Source of the DNA: JBIOYL01 sp044870185
Lineage (GTDB): Bacteria > Actinomycetota > CALGFH01
Assembly: GCA_044870185.1 (NCBI GenBank)
Contig: JBIOYL010000079.1
Span: forward strand, 1 to 30,762
DNA length: 30,762 nt
Reading direction: 5' to 3'
Shown one piece after another: positions 22,735 through 30,762 of the stretch. The position numbers were made by a program, and so were the translations under genes. How positions within the stretch are numbered: position 1 is the first letter of the stretch; each line of letters opens with the position of its first letter. The notes beneath the pieces were generated by a model that searched no databases, was not told the DNA's origin, and saw nothing but the letters and a program-made list of their open reading frames with translations.

Positions 22735-23496
22735 TCATCGCCACCACGGCGCGGCGGGGAGGCCGTGGGCCGCCATGGTCGCCCCGAGCAGCAGCACCAG
22801 CACTTCGCCGACCTGTTGCGCGGCGCCGAGCACATCCCCGGTGATGCCGCCGACCCTGCGGGCCGCGACCCGGCCGACGGCCCAGGCGCCGAGCCCGGCC
22901 AGCAGCGCGGCGGGCGCCACCCAAGGTCCAAGCGACACCGTACCGACCAGCAGCCCGGTGCCGAGGGCGGCGAGCACTTGGCCGCGCCCGACCGCGCCCG
23001 CGTAGGACGCTCCGAGCCCCTCGCCGGTGGCCGGCCGTGCCACGACGAGCAGGCCGATGCAGCCGGCTCGGCTCAGGGCGTGGCCCGCCGGCAGGACCGC
23101 CAGGGCCGCCCAGCCGTCCAGGCTCGCCAGCGCCGCGGCCCGGACGGCCACGCTCAAGACGACGGCCAGGACCCCGTAGGTGCCGTGGGTGGGGTCACGC
23201 ATGATGCGCAGCGCCTCGCCGCGGCGCCAGCCGCCCAGCGCGTCGGCGGCATCGGCCAGCCCGTCCTCGTGGAAGGCGCCGGTGAGCACGACCCCGGCGC
23301 CGACCGCCACGGTGGCGGCCGGCAGCGGCGGCAGGGCCAGGGCGACGCCGGCGTAGATGCCGGCCACGGCCAGGCCGAGCAGCCCGCCGACGAGGGGGAA
23401 CCACGGGACCGCCCGGGCGAGCTCGCCGGGCCGGGCCGGGCCGGCGCCCACCGGCACGCGGGTCAGGACGGCCAGGGCGGTGCGCAGGCCGCTCAC
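22735..23496 (-). CDS. cobS: Adenosylcobinamide-GDP ribazoletransferase (cobalamin synthase)
   Basis: Membrane enzyme of 253 residues that joins adenosylcobinamide-GDP to alpha-ribazole(-phosphate), the last assembly step of the nucleotide loop. It begins LRTALAVLTRVPVG and PWFPLVGGLLG, then has the conserved acidic signature GAFHEDGLADAADALGGW, DPTHGTYG and several hydrophobic helices, ending near GGITGDVLGAAQQVGEVLVLL, another family hallmark. GTG 23496 overlaps the cobT stop by 4 bases (GTGA). It is the last gene of the operon. The length is normal. Confidence 0.95.
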   Translation of the reverse strand: MSGLRTALAVLTRVPVGAGPARPGELARAVPWFPLVGGLLGLAVAGIYAGVALALPPLPAATVAVGAGVVLTGAFHEDGLADAADALGGWRRGEALRIMRDPTHGTYGVLAVVLSVAVRAAALASLDGWAALAVLPAGHALSRAGCIGLLVVARPATGEGLGASYAGAVGRGQVLAALGTGLLVGTVSLGPWVAPAALLAGLGAWAVGRVAARRVGGITGDVLGAAQQVGEVLVLLLGATMAAHGLPAAPWWR

Positions 23497-24488
23497 CTGC
23501 CAAGCCCCCACTCGGCGAAGGTGGCCACCTCGGTCACGCAGGCCGCGGCCAGCCTGACCAGCGGCACGGCTGCCAGCGCCCCGCTGCCCTCCCCCAGGCG
23601 CAGGCCGAGGTCGAGCAGCGGGGCCTTGCCGAGCTTGTCGAGCAGGCGCCGGTGGCCGGGCTCGCCCGAGCAGTGCCCGGCCACGCAGTGGTCCAGTGCG
23701 CCCGGCCATGCCAGCTCGAGGGGCGCGACCGCGGCGCCCACCACGAACCCGTCGAGCAGCACCGGCAGCGACCGCAGGCGGGCCTCGACGGCCGCCCCGG
23801 CGATGGCCACCAGCTCCGGACCGCCGACCTGCCGGAGGATCTCCAGCGGCTCCGACAGGCCGCCGATCCGCCGGCGGGCGGCCTCCACCACGGCCAGCTT
23901 GCGGGCGAGGCCCGCCTCGTCGACCCCTGTGCCCCGCCCCGTCCACACCTCGGCGGGACCCCCGAACAGGGCCGTGCACACCGCGGCCGCCGCGGTGGTG
24001 TTGGCGATGCCCAGCTCGCCCAGCACCAGCAGGTCCGCCGCCAGCCCGGCCACGGCCCGCCGGCCGGCCTCCACACAGGCGCGGAACCGTGCGGCCGAGA
24101 GCGCCGGCTCGTGCCGGAGGTTGGCGGACGGCCGGCCCACCCCCACGTCCACCACCGACAGCCGCACCCCGAGCGCTCGCGTCATGACGTTCACGGTGGC
24201 CACCCCGGACCGGAGCGCCCCGAGCATCGCCCCGGTGACCTCGGCCGGGTAGGCGCTCACCTGCTCGGCCGCGACCCCGTGGTCGGCGACGAAGATCACG
24301 GCGGCTGGCGCGATCACCTGGGGCCGCGCGGTTCGCTGCCAGCCCGCCAGCCACACGGCGAGCTCGTCCAGCCGCGCCAGGGCTCCGCGCGGCCGCAGGA
24401 CCTGGCTTGCCCGGGCGCGCACGGCCGCTCTGGCCGGCTCGTCGGCGGCGGGGGCGGTCGTGAGCAGCCGCCCGACCTCGTCACCCAC
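23493..24488 (-). CDS. cobT: Nicotinate-nucleotide:dimethylbenzimidazole phosphoribosyltransferase
   Basis: A 331-residue cytoplasmic enzyme that makes alpha-ribazole-5'-phosphate, the lower ligand donor. The sequence shows VIFVADHGVAAEQVSAYPAEVT, GELGIANTTAAAAV, the VLLDGFVVGAAVAPLEL strand and the C-terminal LGLRLGEGSGA with the catalytic Glu about 300. GTG 24488 is 8 bases inside the end of cobU; the open frame runs further upstream, but that part is antisense-like and overlaps cobU. A GGAAGGG lies before the start. The length is slightly under the family average of about 350, and all blocks are present. Confidence 0.94.
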   Translation of the reverse strand: MGDEVGRLLTTAPAADEPARAAVRARASQVLRPRGALARLDELAVWLAGWQRTARPQVIAPAAVIFVADHGVAAEQVSAYPAEVTGAMLGALRSGVATVNVMTRALGVRLSVVDVGVGRPSANLRHEPALSAARFRACVEAGRRAVAGLAADLLVLGELGIANTTAAAAVCTALFGGPAEVWTGRGTGVDEAGLARKLAVVEAARRRIGGLSEPLEILRQVGGPELVAIAGAAVEARLRSLPVLLDGFVVGAAVAPLELAWPGALDHCVAGHCSGEPGHRRLLDKLGKAPLLDLGLRLGEGSGALAAVPLVRLAAACVTEVATFAEWGLGR

Positions 24489-25029
24489 CCGACATCCCTT
24501 CCAGCAGGCCGTCGGGGGCGGACAGTGGCAGCACCCGTCCTGCCACGACCAGCATCGTCTGGTCGGCGGCGTCCGCCCAGATCGCGTTGACCCGGCCGAG
24601 CAGGTCCCGGTAGCGGCGGGCCAGCGGGCTCGCCGGCACGACACCGAAGCCGACCTCGTTGGACACCACGACCGTGCCGGCCCTCCTCGCCGCGGCCAGC
24701 GCGGCGGCGCGGCGCGCCTGCTGCTCGATCTCGGGATCGGCGCCGCCGTGCTCCAGCAGGTTCGCCACCCACAGCGTCAGGCAGTCCACCAGTGCGAGCG
24801 CGTCGGAGGGCAGGTCCGCCAGCACGCGCTCCAGCTCGAGCGGTTCCTCGACCGTGCCCCACGCTGGTGGCCGCCGTGCCCGGTGGCGGCGGATGCGCTC
24901 GGCCATCTCCTGGTCGCGCGCCTGGGCGGTGGCGACGACCACCACCGGCCCGCCCCGGGCGGCGGCCAGGCGGACGGCCAGCTCGGACTTGCCGCTGCGG
25001 GCGCCGCCGAGCAGCAGCACCAGCGGCAT
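24481..25029 (-). CDS. cobU: Adenosylcobinamide kinase / adenosylcobinamide-phosphate guanylyltransferase
   Basis: A 182-residue bifunctional enzyme that phosphorylates adenosylcobinamide and then transfers GMP to it. The P-loop GGARSGKS is at 8-15. His 49 in RIRRHRARRP corresponds to the guanylylated His of CobU. Further landmarks are WGTVEEPLEL, LVDCLTLWVANLL and VVSNEVGFGVVP followed by RYRDLLGRVNA. ATG 25029 follows the ATPase stop by 22 bases. With cobT and cobS it forms a complete salvage route from cobinamide. Confidence 0.95.
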   Translation of the reverse strand: MPLVLLLGGARSGKSELAVRLAAARGGPVVVVATAQARDQEMAERIRRHRARRPPAWGTVEEPLELERVLADLPSDALALVDCLTLWVANLLEHGGADPEIEQQARRAAALAAARRAGTVVVSNEVGFGVVPASPLARRYRDLLGRVNAIWADAADQTMLVVAGRVLPLSAPDGLLEGMSGG

Positions 25030-25051
25030 CAGCGGCCGGTCCTGCGGCGGG

Positions 25052-25864
25052 TCACGCGGGCGGCTCCGTCGCCGCGGCCGCCGGGCGGCGCCCGGGCCGG
25101 GTTGGCAGCACCAGGATTCCTGCGTCCGGGTCGTCGACGACGCGGACCTGCGCCCCGTAGTGCCGGCGGATCGTGGCTTCGGTGAGCACCGCTCGGGCGG
25201 GGCCGAGCGCCACCGGCCGCCCCCGGTCCAGCAGCAGCAGCTCGTCGGCGAACTGGCCGGCCAGGGTGAGGTCGTGCATGGCGGCGACCACGGTGAGGCG
25301 GTGCTCGGCGCGCAGCTCGTCGATCAGCTCCAGGATGCGCTGCTGGTGGCCCACGTCGAGGGCGGCCGTGGGCTCGTCCAGCAGCAGCACCGGTGCCTGC
25401 TGGGCCAGGGCCCGGCCGAGGATCGCCCGCTGGGCCTCCCCGCCCGACAGCGATCCCAGCGGCCTGCGGGCCAGCGGGGCGAGGTCCAGCCGCTCGATCA
25501 CCCCGGCCACGACCTCGAGATCGGTGTGACCCTCGGTGCCGAGGTAGGGGATGTACGGGGTCCGGCCGAGCAGCAGGTAGTCGGTGACGGGCATCGACGC
25601 CGGGATGGCTGGCCGCTGCGGCACGTAGGCCACCAGCCGGGCCAGCCGCCGCCTGCCGATGGCCGACAGCGGCGTCCCCCGCAGCCGGATCTCCCCCGTG
25701 TATGGCACCAGGCCGGCGACCGCGCGCAGCAGCGTGGTCTTGCCGGCACCGTTCGGCCCGATCAGGCCGAGCCAGCCCCCGGCCGGCACCCGGCTGCGCA
25801 CGCCGGCCAGCGCCGACACGCCGTCGTAGCCGACCGCCACCTCCACCAGCTCCAGGCCGGTCAT
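25052..25864 (-). CDS. btuD: Corrinoid ABC importer ATPase
   Basis: A 270-residue FecE/BtuD-type nucleotide-binding subunit. Walker A GPNGAGKTT is at 36-44, the Q-loop is VPQRPAIPASMPV, the signature LSGGE at 138-142, Walker B VLLLDE at 158-163, and the switch His is in AAMHDLTLA. ATG 25864 overlaps the permease stop by 4 bases (ATGA). The last 20 residues are an Arg/Pro/Ala-rich tail of no obvious role. It energises the BtuC-like permease. The B12 assignment comes from the riboswitch and cob genes, because the sequence alone would also fit siderophore importers. Confidence 0.92.
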   Translation of the reverse strand: MTGLELVEVAVGYDGVSALAGVRSRVPAGGWLGLIGPNGAGKTTLLRAVAGLVPYTGEIRLRGTPLSAIGRRRLARLVAYVPQRPAIPASMPVTDYLLLGRTPYIPYLGTEGHTDLEVVAGVIERLDLAPLARRPLGSLSGGEAQRAILGRALAQQAPVLLLDEPTAALDVGHQQRILELIDELRAEHRLTVVAAMHDLTLAGQFADELLLLDRGRPVALGPARAVLTEATIRRHYGAQVRVVDDPDAGILVLPTRPGRRPAAAATEPPA

Positions 25865-26934
25865 CCCGTCCCCTTCGTGGTGCGCAGCACCAGCAGGAAG
25901 AACGGCGCGCCGAAGAAGGCCGTGACCACCCCGATGGGCAGCTCGGCCGGGGCCAGGGCGGTCCTGGCCACGACGTCTGCCAGGATGACGAACGCCGCCC
26001 CGAAGACGACCGACAGCGGCAGGACCAGCCGGTAGCTCGGGCCGGCCAGCAGTCGCACCGTGTGGGGCACGATGATGCCCACGAACCCGATCAGCCCGCT
26101 GACCGCCACCGCGGCGGCGGTGCCGAGGGTGGCGGCCACCACCACCGCCAGCCGCACCCTGGCCGCGCGGATGCCGAGGCTGTCGGCCTCCTCGTCCCCG
26201 AGGCTCATGACGTCGAGCAGGCGGTGGTGGGCGACGAGCACGGTTCCGCTCACCGCGACGTAGGGAAGGATCAGGGCCACCTGTCGCCAGCCGGTCGTGG
26301 CCAGCGTCCCCAGGATCCAGGCGTACACCTCCTGGATGATCTGCGCCTTGCGCTGCTGCACATAGGTCTGTGCCGCGGTCAGCAGCGAGGCGATGGCCAC
26401 GCCGGCGAGGATCACCGTCGCCGTGGCCCGGTTCGGTCCCGCCGACCGTCCGAGCACGTAGGTGGCCGCCACCGCCACCAGCCCGCCCACGAAGGCGGCC
26501 ACCGGCAGTGGGCTCACCGGCCATCCGGCGGCTCCCGGCAGGTAGGCGACCGCCAGGGTGGCGCCCAGGCCGGCCCCGGCCGCCACGCCCAACAGGTAGG
26601 GGTCGGCCAGCGGGTTGCGGAACACCCCCTGGTAGGCCGCCCCGGCCGTCGCCAGCATCGCGCCCACCAGGCCGCCGAGCACCACCCGGGGCAGGCGCAG
26701 CTCCCACAGGATCGCGCTGGCCTGCGGTGACAGCCCCGAGTGGACGGCGACCAGCGGCAGCCGGTCGGCGAGCTCGCCCACCACCGCGCCGGGCGCCAGC
26801 GCCGCCGGGCCGACCAGCACGCCGACCAGCGCCGCGCCGGCCAGGCAGGCCAGCGCCACCGCCAGCAGCCAGGGCCGGAGCCTGGTCGGACGCACGCGCA
26901 GCCCGGCCGCGCCGACGCCGCCGACCGCCTGCAT
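25861..26934 (-). CDS. btuC: Corrinoid ABC importer permease (BtuC/FecCD family)
   Basis: A 357-residue membrane protein with about ten helices. FecCD signatures are RLPRVVLGGLVGAMLATAG, AYQGVFRNPLADPYLLGVAAGAGLGA, VILAGVAIASLLTA, the LGDEEADSLGI coupling loop and GLIGFVGIIVPHTVRLL, ending AELPIGVVTAFFGAPFFLLVL. ATG 26934 shares one base with the btuF stop (TGATG), so the two are coupled. It is intact and of normal length (BtuC is about 326; the excess is an Arg-rich N-terminal extension). Confidence 0.93.
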   Translation of the reverse strand: MQAVGGVGAAGLRVRPTRLRPWLLAVALACLAGAALVGVLVGPAALAPGAVVGELADRLPLVAVHSGLSPQASAILWELRLPRVVLGGLVGAMLATAGAAYQGVFRNPLADPYLLGVAAGAGLGATLAVAYLPGAAGWPVSPLPVAAFVGGLVAVAATYVLGRSAGPNRATATVILAGVAIASLLTAAQTYVQQRKAQIIQEVYAWILGTLATTGWRQVALILPYVAVSGTVLVAHHRLLDVMSLGDEEADSLGIRAARVRLAVVVAATLGTAAAVAVSGLIGFVGIIVPHTVRLLAGPSYRLVLPLSVVFGAAFVILADVVARTALAPAELPIGVVTAFFGAPFFLLVLRTTKGTG

Positions 26935-27968
26935 CAGCCGCCGACCCGCTGGTGCAGTCTGGCCAGCGCCTGCACCACGGCCTGCAGGTAGTCCACCACC
27001 CGCGGCCCCCAGCGGGAGGCGATGTCGTCGTCCAACGCGACCACCGCGCCCGTCCGCACCGCGGTGAGCTGGGCCCAGCCGGGGCGTCTGGCCACCGTCG
27101 CGGCCGACTGGCCGCAGCATCTGGTGTCGGCCAGGAAGACGATGTCCGGGTCGGCCTTGACGATGAACTCGGCGGACAGCTGCGGGTAGCCCGCTGCCGC
27201 GCCCTTGGCCTTGTCGGCGATGTTGGCGAGCCCCAGCATGCCGTAGAGCTGGCCGATGAAGGTGGCCGAGGTCACGGTGTAGTAGGTCTGGTCGAGCTCG
27301 TGGTAGTAGGTGAGCCGGCGGTCGAACTTCGGGGCGGATGCCACCAGCTGCCCGATCCGCGACCGCATCGAGGCCACCTGTCGGGCGGCCTCGGCCAGGT
27401 GGCCGCTGGCCACCCCGAGCTGGCGGAGCTGCGCGTAGGTGTCGTCCAGGGTCTTGGCGGCCGGGGTGAGCAGCACCGGGATGTGCAGCGTTTGGAGCGA
27501 CCGCTCCAGGTCGTGCGGGTTGTAGGAGATGACCACCAGGTCCGGGGTGAGCTTGGCGATGGCCTCGACGTTTGGCCGGAAGCCCGACAGCTTCGTCCTC
27601 GGCGCCTGTGGCGGGTAGTTGGACTGGTCGTCGACGGCGGCCACCTGGCCGCCGGCCCCGATGGCGAACAGCATCTCCGTGGCGGTAGACGACAGCGAGA
27701 CGATCCGTTGGGGCCGCTGGCGGATCGTGACCGCCCCGTTGGCGGCCTTGACCGTCACGGGGAAGGTGCCCTCCCGGGAGGCCGCGCTCGGTGTGGCCGT
27801 GGGCCGCGACGACCCGGTCTGCGAGCCGCACGCGGCGGCCAGGGCGGCGACCACGACCACCACGACCACACGAATCCAGCCGGCGGCCGCTGGCGGGGCC
27901 TTGCCGCGACCTGCTTGCGGGGCCTTGCCGCGACTTGCTTGCGGGGCGTCGCTGCAACCTCGGGGCAT
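26934..27968 (-). CDS. btuF: Corrinoid-binding lipoprotein (BtuF-like)
   Basis: A 344-residue exported substrate-binding lipoprotein. After a repetitive basic leader, a hydrophobic run (VVVVVVVAALAAACGS) ends in the lipobox with Cys 47. The mature protein has the two-lobed helical-backbone (PBP-III) features RIVSLSSTATEMLFAIGAGGQVAAVDDQSNYP, LTPDLVVISYNP, a long linking helix, ADPDIVFLADT and a C-terminal GPRVVDYLQAVV. ATG 27968 has a strong AGGAGGAGG site 6 bases upstream; an ATG 11 codons earlier would overlap that site. It is the first gene of the operon and lies behind the cobalamin riboswitch. Confidence 0.92.
   Translation of the reverse strand: MPRGCSDAPQASRGKAPQAGRGKAPPAAAGWIRVVVVVVVAALAAACGSQTGSSRPTATPSAASREGTFPVTVKAANGAVTIRQRPQRIVSLSSTATEMLFAIGAGGQVAAVDDQSNYPPQAPRTKLSGFRPNVEAIAKLTPDLVVISYNPHDLERSLQTLHIPVLLTPAAKTLDDTYAQLRQLGVASGHLAEAARQVASMRSRIGQLVASAPKFDRRLTYYHELDQTYYTVTSATFIGQLYGMLGLANIADKAKGAAAGYPQLSAEFIVKADPDIVFLADTRCCGQSAATVARRPGWAQLTAVRTGAVVALDDDIASRWGPRVVDYLQAVVQALARLHQRVGG
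27893..27940. repeat. 24-bp tandem repeat in the btuF leader
   Basis: Units 27893-27916 and 27917-27940 differ at one base, and a partial third copy follows to about 27956. They encode repeated RGKAPQA(G/S) in the basic stretch before the signal-peptide core, lengthening the n-region of the leader without breaking the frame. Confidence 0.8.
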
Positions 27969-28036
27969 CGCCGTCCTCCTCCTGGCCGAACGCGCGGCCA
28001 CTCGGGCCGGCTCTCACGGAAAGGCGATGCGGCGAT

Positions 28037-28060
28037 GCCTCCGGTCCCAGGACCGGAGGC
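28037..28060 (-). promoter_or_regulatory. Perfect hairpin between riboswitch and btuF (possible expression platform)
   Basis: GCCTCCGGTC and GACCGGAGGC form a 10-bp perfect stem around CTGG. It lies about 45 bases after the aptamer and 69 bases before the btuF ATG. There is no T-run. The 5' arm contains CCTCC, complementary to the GGAGG of the btuF ribosome site, so the arm could either close this hairpin or mask the ribosome site. This mechanism is inference. Confidence 0.5.
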
Positions 28061-28104
28061 GACCCGTGTTCCAGGCCCGCCACCTTGCGCGAGAGGCGGC
28101 TCCC

Positions 28105-28300
28105 TCGCTCCCTCGAGGCAGGTCTCCTGACTTCCGGATCCTCGCTAGCCCGAGCCTTCCCAGGACCGCTGGTCCCAGTGGCATCTCACGGGTTCGCTCC
28201 CCGGTCACAGTGGCGCGACCGTGCCGGACTCGCACCGGCTTCCCTTTTCAGCCCCGGCAGAGGATGCCGCCCCCACCGGTCGCCACCTCGGGTACTGTGC
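28105..28300 (-). promoter_or_regulatory. Cobalamin (B12) riboswitch
   Basis: The minus strand carries the conserved core in order: AAAAGGGAAGCCGGTG (near 28250), GAGTCCGGCAC, the GCGCCACTGTGACCGGG junction, and the B12 box AAGTCAGGAGACCTGCC (28133-28117). These match the class I cobalamin aptamer. It precedes btuF by about 140 bases, so adenosylcobalamin binding should switch off the btuFCD-cobUTS operon. Outer boundaries are approximate. Confidence 0.93.
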
Positions 28301-28342
28301 AGTTGTCGGCCGGGATTGTGGCCCATCCCGCGGCCGCCGGCA

Positions 28343-28369
28343 ACCCTACCCCGGAGCGTCGTCCGTCAA
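28343..28369 (-). promoter_or_regulatory. Probable promoter of the btu-cob operon
   Basis: On the minus strand TTGACG (28369-28364) and TAGGGT (28348-28343) lie 15 bases apart, close to consensus hexamers though with a short spacer. Transcription would begin near 28336, about 35 bases before the riboswitch. The remaining bases from 28370 to 28435 hold nothing recognisable. Confidence 0.45.
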
Positions 28370-28435
28370 AGCCGGAGCTCGAGCGACCCCGAACCGAGAA
28401 GGCGGCCCGCTCGGCCATCGCGTTCCTCGAGTCGC

Positions 28436-30762
28436 CTAGGCGGCGCCGAAGGCAGTGAACGCGCACCAGCTCACGAAGGCTCCCGGCTGGTCGCAGTTCC
28501 ACGCCGCCCGTGCCCCGTGCAGCGCCTCGGCCAGGGTGGCGCCGCCGCTCACGAGCTCGTGCAGCGAGCGCATCAGGGAGACCGCCTCGAGGTCGGGCAC
28601 GGCGATGGTGCTGGCGATCAGGCCGGCCGTGCCACGGGCGATCAGCGCGCTCACAAACCCGAGCGTCTCATCCCCCTCGTAGGGGACCTCTGCCCCCGAC
28701 TCGCAGGCGGCCAGGATGATTCGGTGCGCTGAGATGCCTCGCAGGTCCAGCTCCTGGACCGTGAGCGAGCCGTCGCAGAGCAAGAGCGACGAGAACGTTG
28801 GGTTGTCCGACCGGAGCCGGCCATGGCAGGCGAGATGGGTGAGCGTAGCGCCGTGGAGCGCGGCCACGACCGCGTCGACGGTGCTCGCCGACGGCGTCAG
28901 GACGGTCGGCTGCGCGTGCAACCCGCGCAGGGCGTCCACTTCGGCCGCAGCCCCCGGCAGGTCGGGCCCGGCCACGAGCACGACCCGCCCGCTGGCCTCG
29001 GCCCTGCGCTGTCCGGCGCGGGCCCAGAACGAGGCCGACGGCGCCACCGAGAGCGGCGCCGGGTGGAGCGCCGTCCACGGGATGCGCTGCAGATTCTGGG
29101 AGGGGACGACCACCAGCCGGGCATCATCCGGCAGCTCAAGCGGTCGCAGCAGCAGCTCGGTCAGCTGGCGCAGCCCAAACTCGGCGCTGCGACGTGCCGC
29201 GGCCAGAGCCGCCGGCGAGCCGGGCCGGGTCAGCCGGCGAAGCGAGAACAGCACCGCCTCGGCCTCGTACTGCACCGACTCGACCGGGCCGAGGTGCACC
29301 AGCCTGGTCCGCCGTGGCTCCAGGACCGCCGCGAACAGCCGGCCATCGAGGGCACCGTACTCGACGAGCACTTGACCGTCGAGGAGCCGCCGCAGCTCGG
29401 CGGGGGACATGGTGGCGCCGTCGACCGCGGCCGCCGGCCGTCGCTCCCAACTGGCCCGGCGTATCCGGCGCTCGATCGCGGCCTGCCTGACGCGCAGCTC
29501 CGGCACCTCACTGTCCAGCCCGGACCGGGCCTGCGCGAGGTCGGCGTGGACGGCTCGCAGGGCGGCCAGCTCCTCCTCGATCCCCTCGGTGCTGGACGGC
29601 TCCACAGCGAACATGGCCGCGGCCCGGGTCCGCTCCATCCAGTCCAGCACGCGGGCGGCCGAGCCGGTACGGAGCAGCACCTCCAGACCCAGCCGGCCGA
29701 GCTCGGCGCCATGCCCGGACGCCAGAGCCCGCAGCTCCATCGAGGGCAACGCGGCGCGGTGCCGCCGCAGGTCGGTGAGGCCAGCACGGCAGTAGCGGAG
29801 GATGCTGCCGCCGCGGCGGTCGATCCGGGCGGCCAGAGCAGCCGCGACCTGCCCTTGAGGCGGACCAGGACAGGCGCACGCCGGGCCAGCTCGCGCGCCC
29901 GGCGCAGGCTGTCACGGGCGGTCGGGGTCCGGCCAAGCACCAACGCGACGCGTCCGGCAGCCAGATGAGCCTCGACCGCCTTGAAGCGATGCCGAGCCGC
30001 TCCAGTGTGGCCGCGGCCCGCCTGGCCGCGGTGAGGTCGGCCGGAGACACCTCGCCGGTGCGGACACGGGCCTCGACCGCCAGAACGGTCGCCCGCGCCG
30101 CCCATGCCGTGCGGCGCTGCCGGCGGAAGCTCTCGGCGACCGACTCCGCAGCGGCAACGGCGCGCGGCTGGTCGCCGGCTACCAGGGCGAGCTGAGCGGT
30201 CCGCAGCCGCGCTTCGGCCCCCATCAGCAGCACACCATGGTCCTCGAACTCGCCGGCGGCGAGTTCGGCCAGCTCCGACGCCTCGGCGAGGAGCCGGAGA
30301 TCCATCAACGCGTCGGCATGCTCCAGGTAGTGCTCGCCGAGCGACAGCCCGGCCGTCTCGTACAGCCGTGCCGCCTCACCGAACAGGCGCAGGCTCTCGG
30401 TCAGCCTGCCCGCCTGAACCGTTACCCAGCCGCGGCTCTGGGTAACCAGGGCCACCACCGCCGGGCCGACCCTGGCGGCCAGTTCGGCCGCCTGCGTCAG
30501 ACGGTCGAGCGCGGCGCCGTGGTGCCCGTACTGGGCCTCGATGAGCGCCATGTTGTTGGCCATGATGGCCCGCACGGCGGCTGGGGCGTCTGGGCGCACC
30601 AGCGTGCGCCGGTAGACGGCGGCGGCTTCGGACAGCCGGCCGATGTTCTGCAGCAGGGCGGCCTGCTGCAAGTCCAGTTCGGCCGAACGACCATCCGGCA
30701 GGAAGGCGGCCGCGCGGTCGAGGTCGCGCTGGGCGGCCGGCAGCCGCCCCAGCTCGTGGTTG
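28436..30762 (-). pseudogene. TPR-CHAT (caspase-like) protein with two frameshifts, cut by window edge
   Basis: One long leftward gene in three successive frames. From the edge to about 29985 it encodes TPR-like helical repeats (LLQNIGRLSEAAAVYRRTL, AALDRLTQAAELAARVG, RLTESLRLFGEAARLYETAG). Coding then moves to another frame (FKAVEAHLAAGRVALVLGR, ARELARRAPVLVRLKG) and near 29851 to a third (QVAAALAARIDRRGGSILRYCRAGLTDLR) that continues to the stop. Each step fits loss of a single base. The C-terminal CHAT domain is complete with catalytic His (LACHGRL, codon 28825-28823) and Cys (LAACESG, codon 28705-28703). CHAT proteases act in programmed defence and stress responses; partner unknown. The start lies outside the window. 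It could be a real pseudogene or intact with two sequencing errors; if unbroken it would exceed 770 residues. Confidence 0.8.

Noticed and set aside
27893..27956. CRISPR-like or mobile-element repeat
   Set aside because: Units are directly adjacent without spacers and encode an in-frame repeated leader sequence of btuF.
25052..27968. Siderophore (iron) importer instead of a corrinoid importer
   Set aside because: The protein families overlap, but the upstream B12 riboswitch and the fused cobU-cobT-cobS genes favour corrinoid.

Overview
The window is a very GC-rich stretch (G or C at most third codon positions, many GTG starts, ATGA/GTGA gene overlaps) typical of an Actinomycetota chromosome. 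The likely use of deazaflavin-type (F420) enzymes, an actinobacterial-type HtrA, a stand-alone ClpX zinc finger and a pRiA4b-ORF3 protein agree with that. I cannot place it to genus. No rRNA, tRNA, CRISPR array, insertion sequence or phage gene was seen.

Layout. 1-369: start of a leftward methyltransferase cut by the window edge. 472-1854: MFS transporter, convergent with phosphoglucomutase (pgm, 3549-1900). 5477-3661: DrrAB-type ABC exporter. 6012-5551: relic in which the front of an ApbE flavin transferase is joined to the end of a ferric-reductase-like membrane protein. 6218-9759: an OmpR-type regulator, its sensor kinase and an HtrA-type protease. The regulator and protease genes are both preceded by three 7-bp direct repeats at exact 11-bp spacing, suggesting an autoregulated envelope-stress circuit. 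9776-10173: relic of a GT39 glycosyltransferase. 10242-12852: a Ddn-like/CPBP-protease fusion and a membrane-anchored probable beta-propeller protein. 12907-14048: an unknown leftward gene, a ribbon-helix-helix antitoxin with a stub of a toxin, and a 56-residue ClpX-type zinc finger. 14118-16082: a CopB-like P-type ATPase that appears to have lost TM7 by in-frame deletion. 16151-18133: large pRiA4b-ORF3 family protein. 18235-20469: ROK sugar kinase and type II NADH dehydrogenase-like flavoprotein. 20580-22690: secreted TIGR03118 protein and LLM-class flavin oxidoreductase.

27968-22735 is a tightly packed leftward operon, btuF-btuC-btuD-cobU-cobT-cobS, behind a cobalamin riboswitch (about 28300-28105) and a plausible sigma-70-type promoter. 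It takes up a corrinoid and completes the nucleotide loop (cobinamide to cobalamin). 30762-28436 is a TPR-CHAT (caspase-like) protein broken by two apparent single-base deletions and running off the window.

The most striking theme is gene decay by clean internal deletion. Between 5.5 and 16 kb, ApbE/ferric reductase, GT39, the toxin and the copper ATPase each carry a deletion or truncation, and HtrA lacks a PDZ domain, while the intervening regulators look intact. The most testable regulatory idea is the shared 11-bp-periodic repeat before the regulator and htrA genes.
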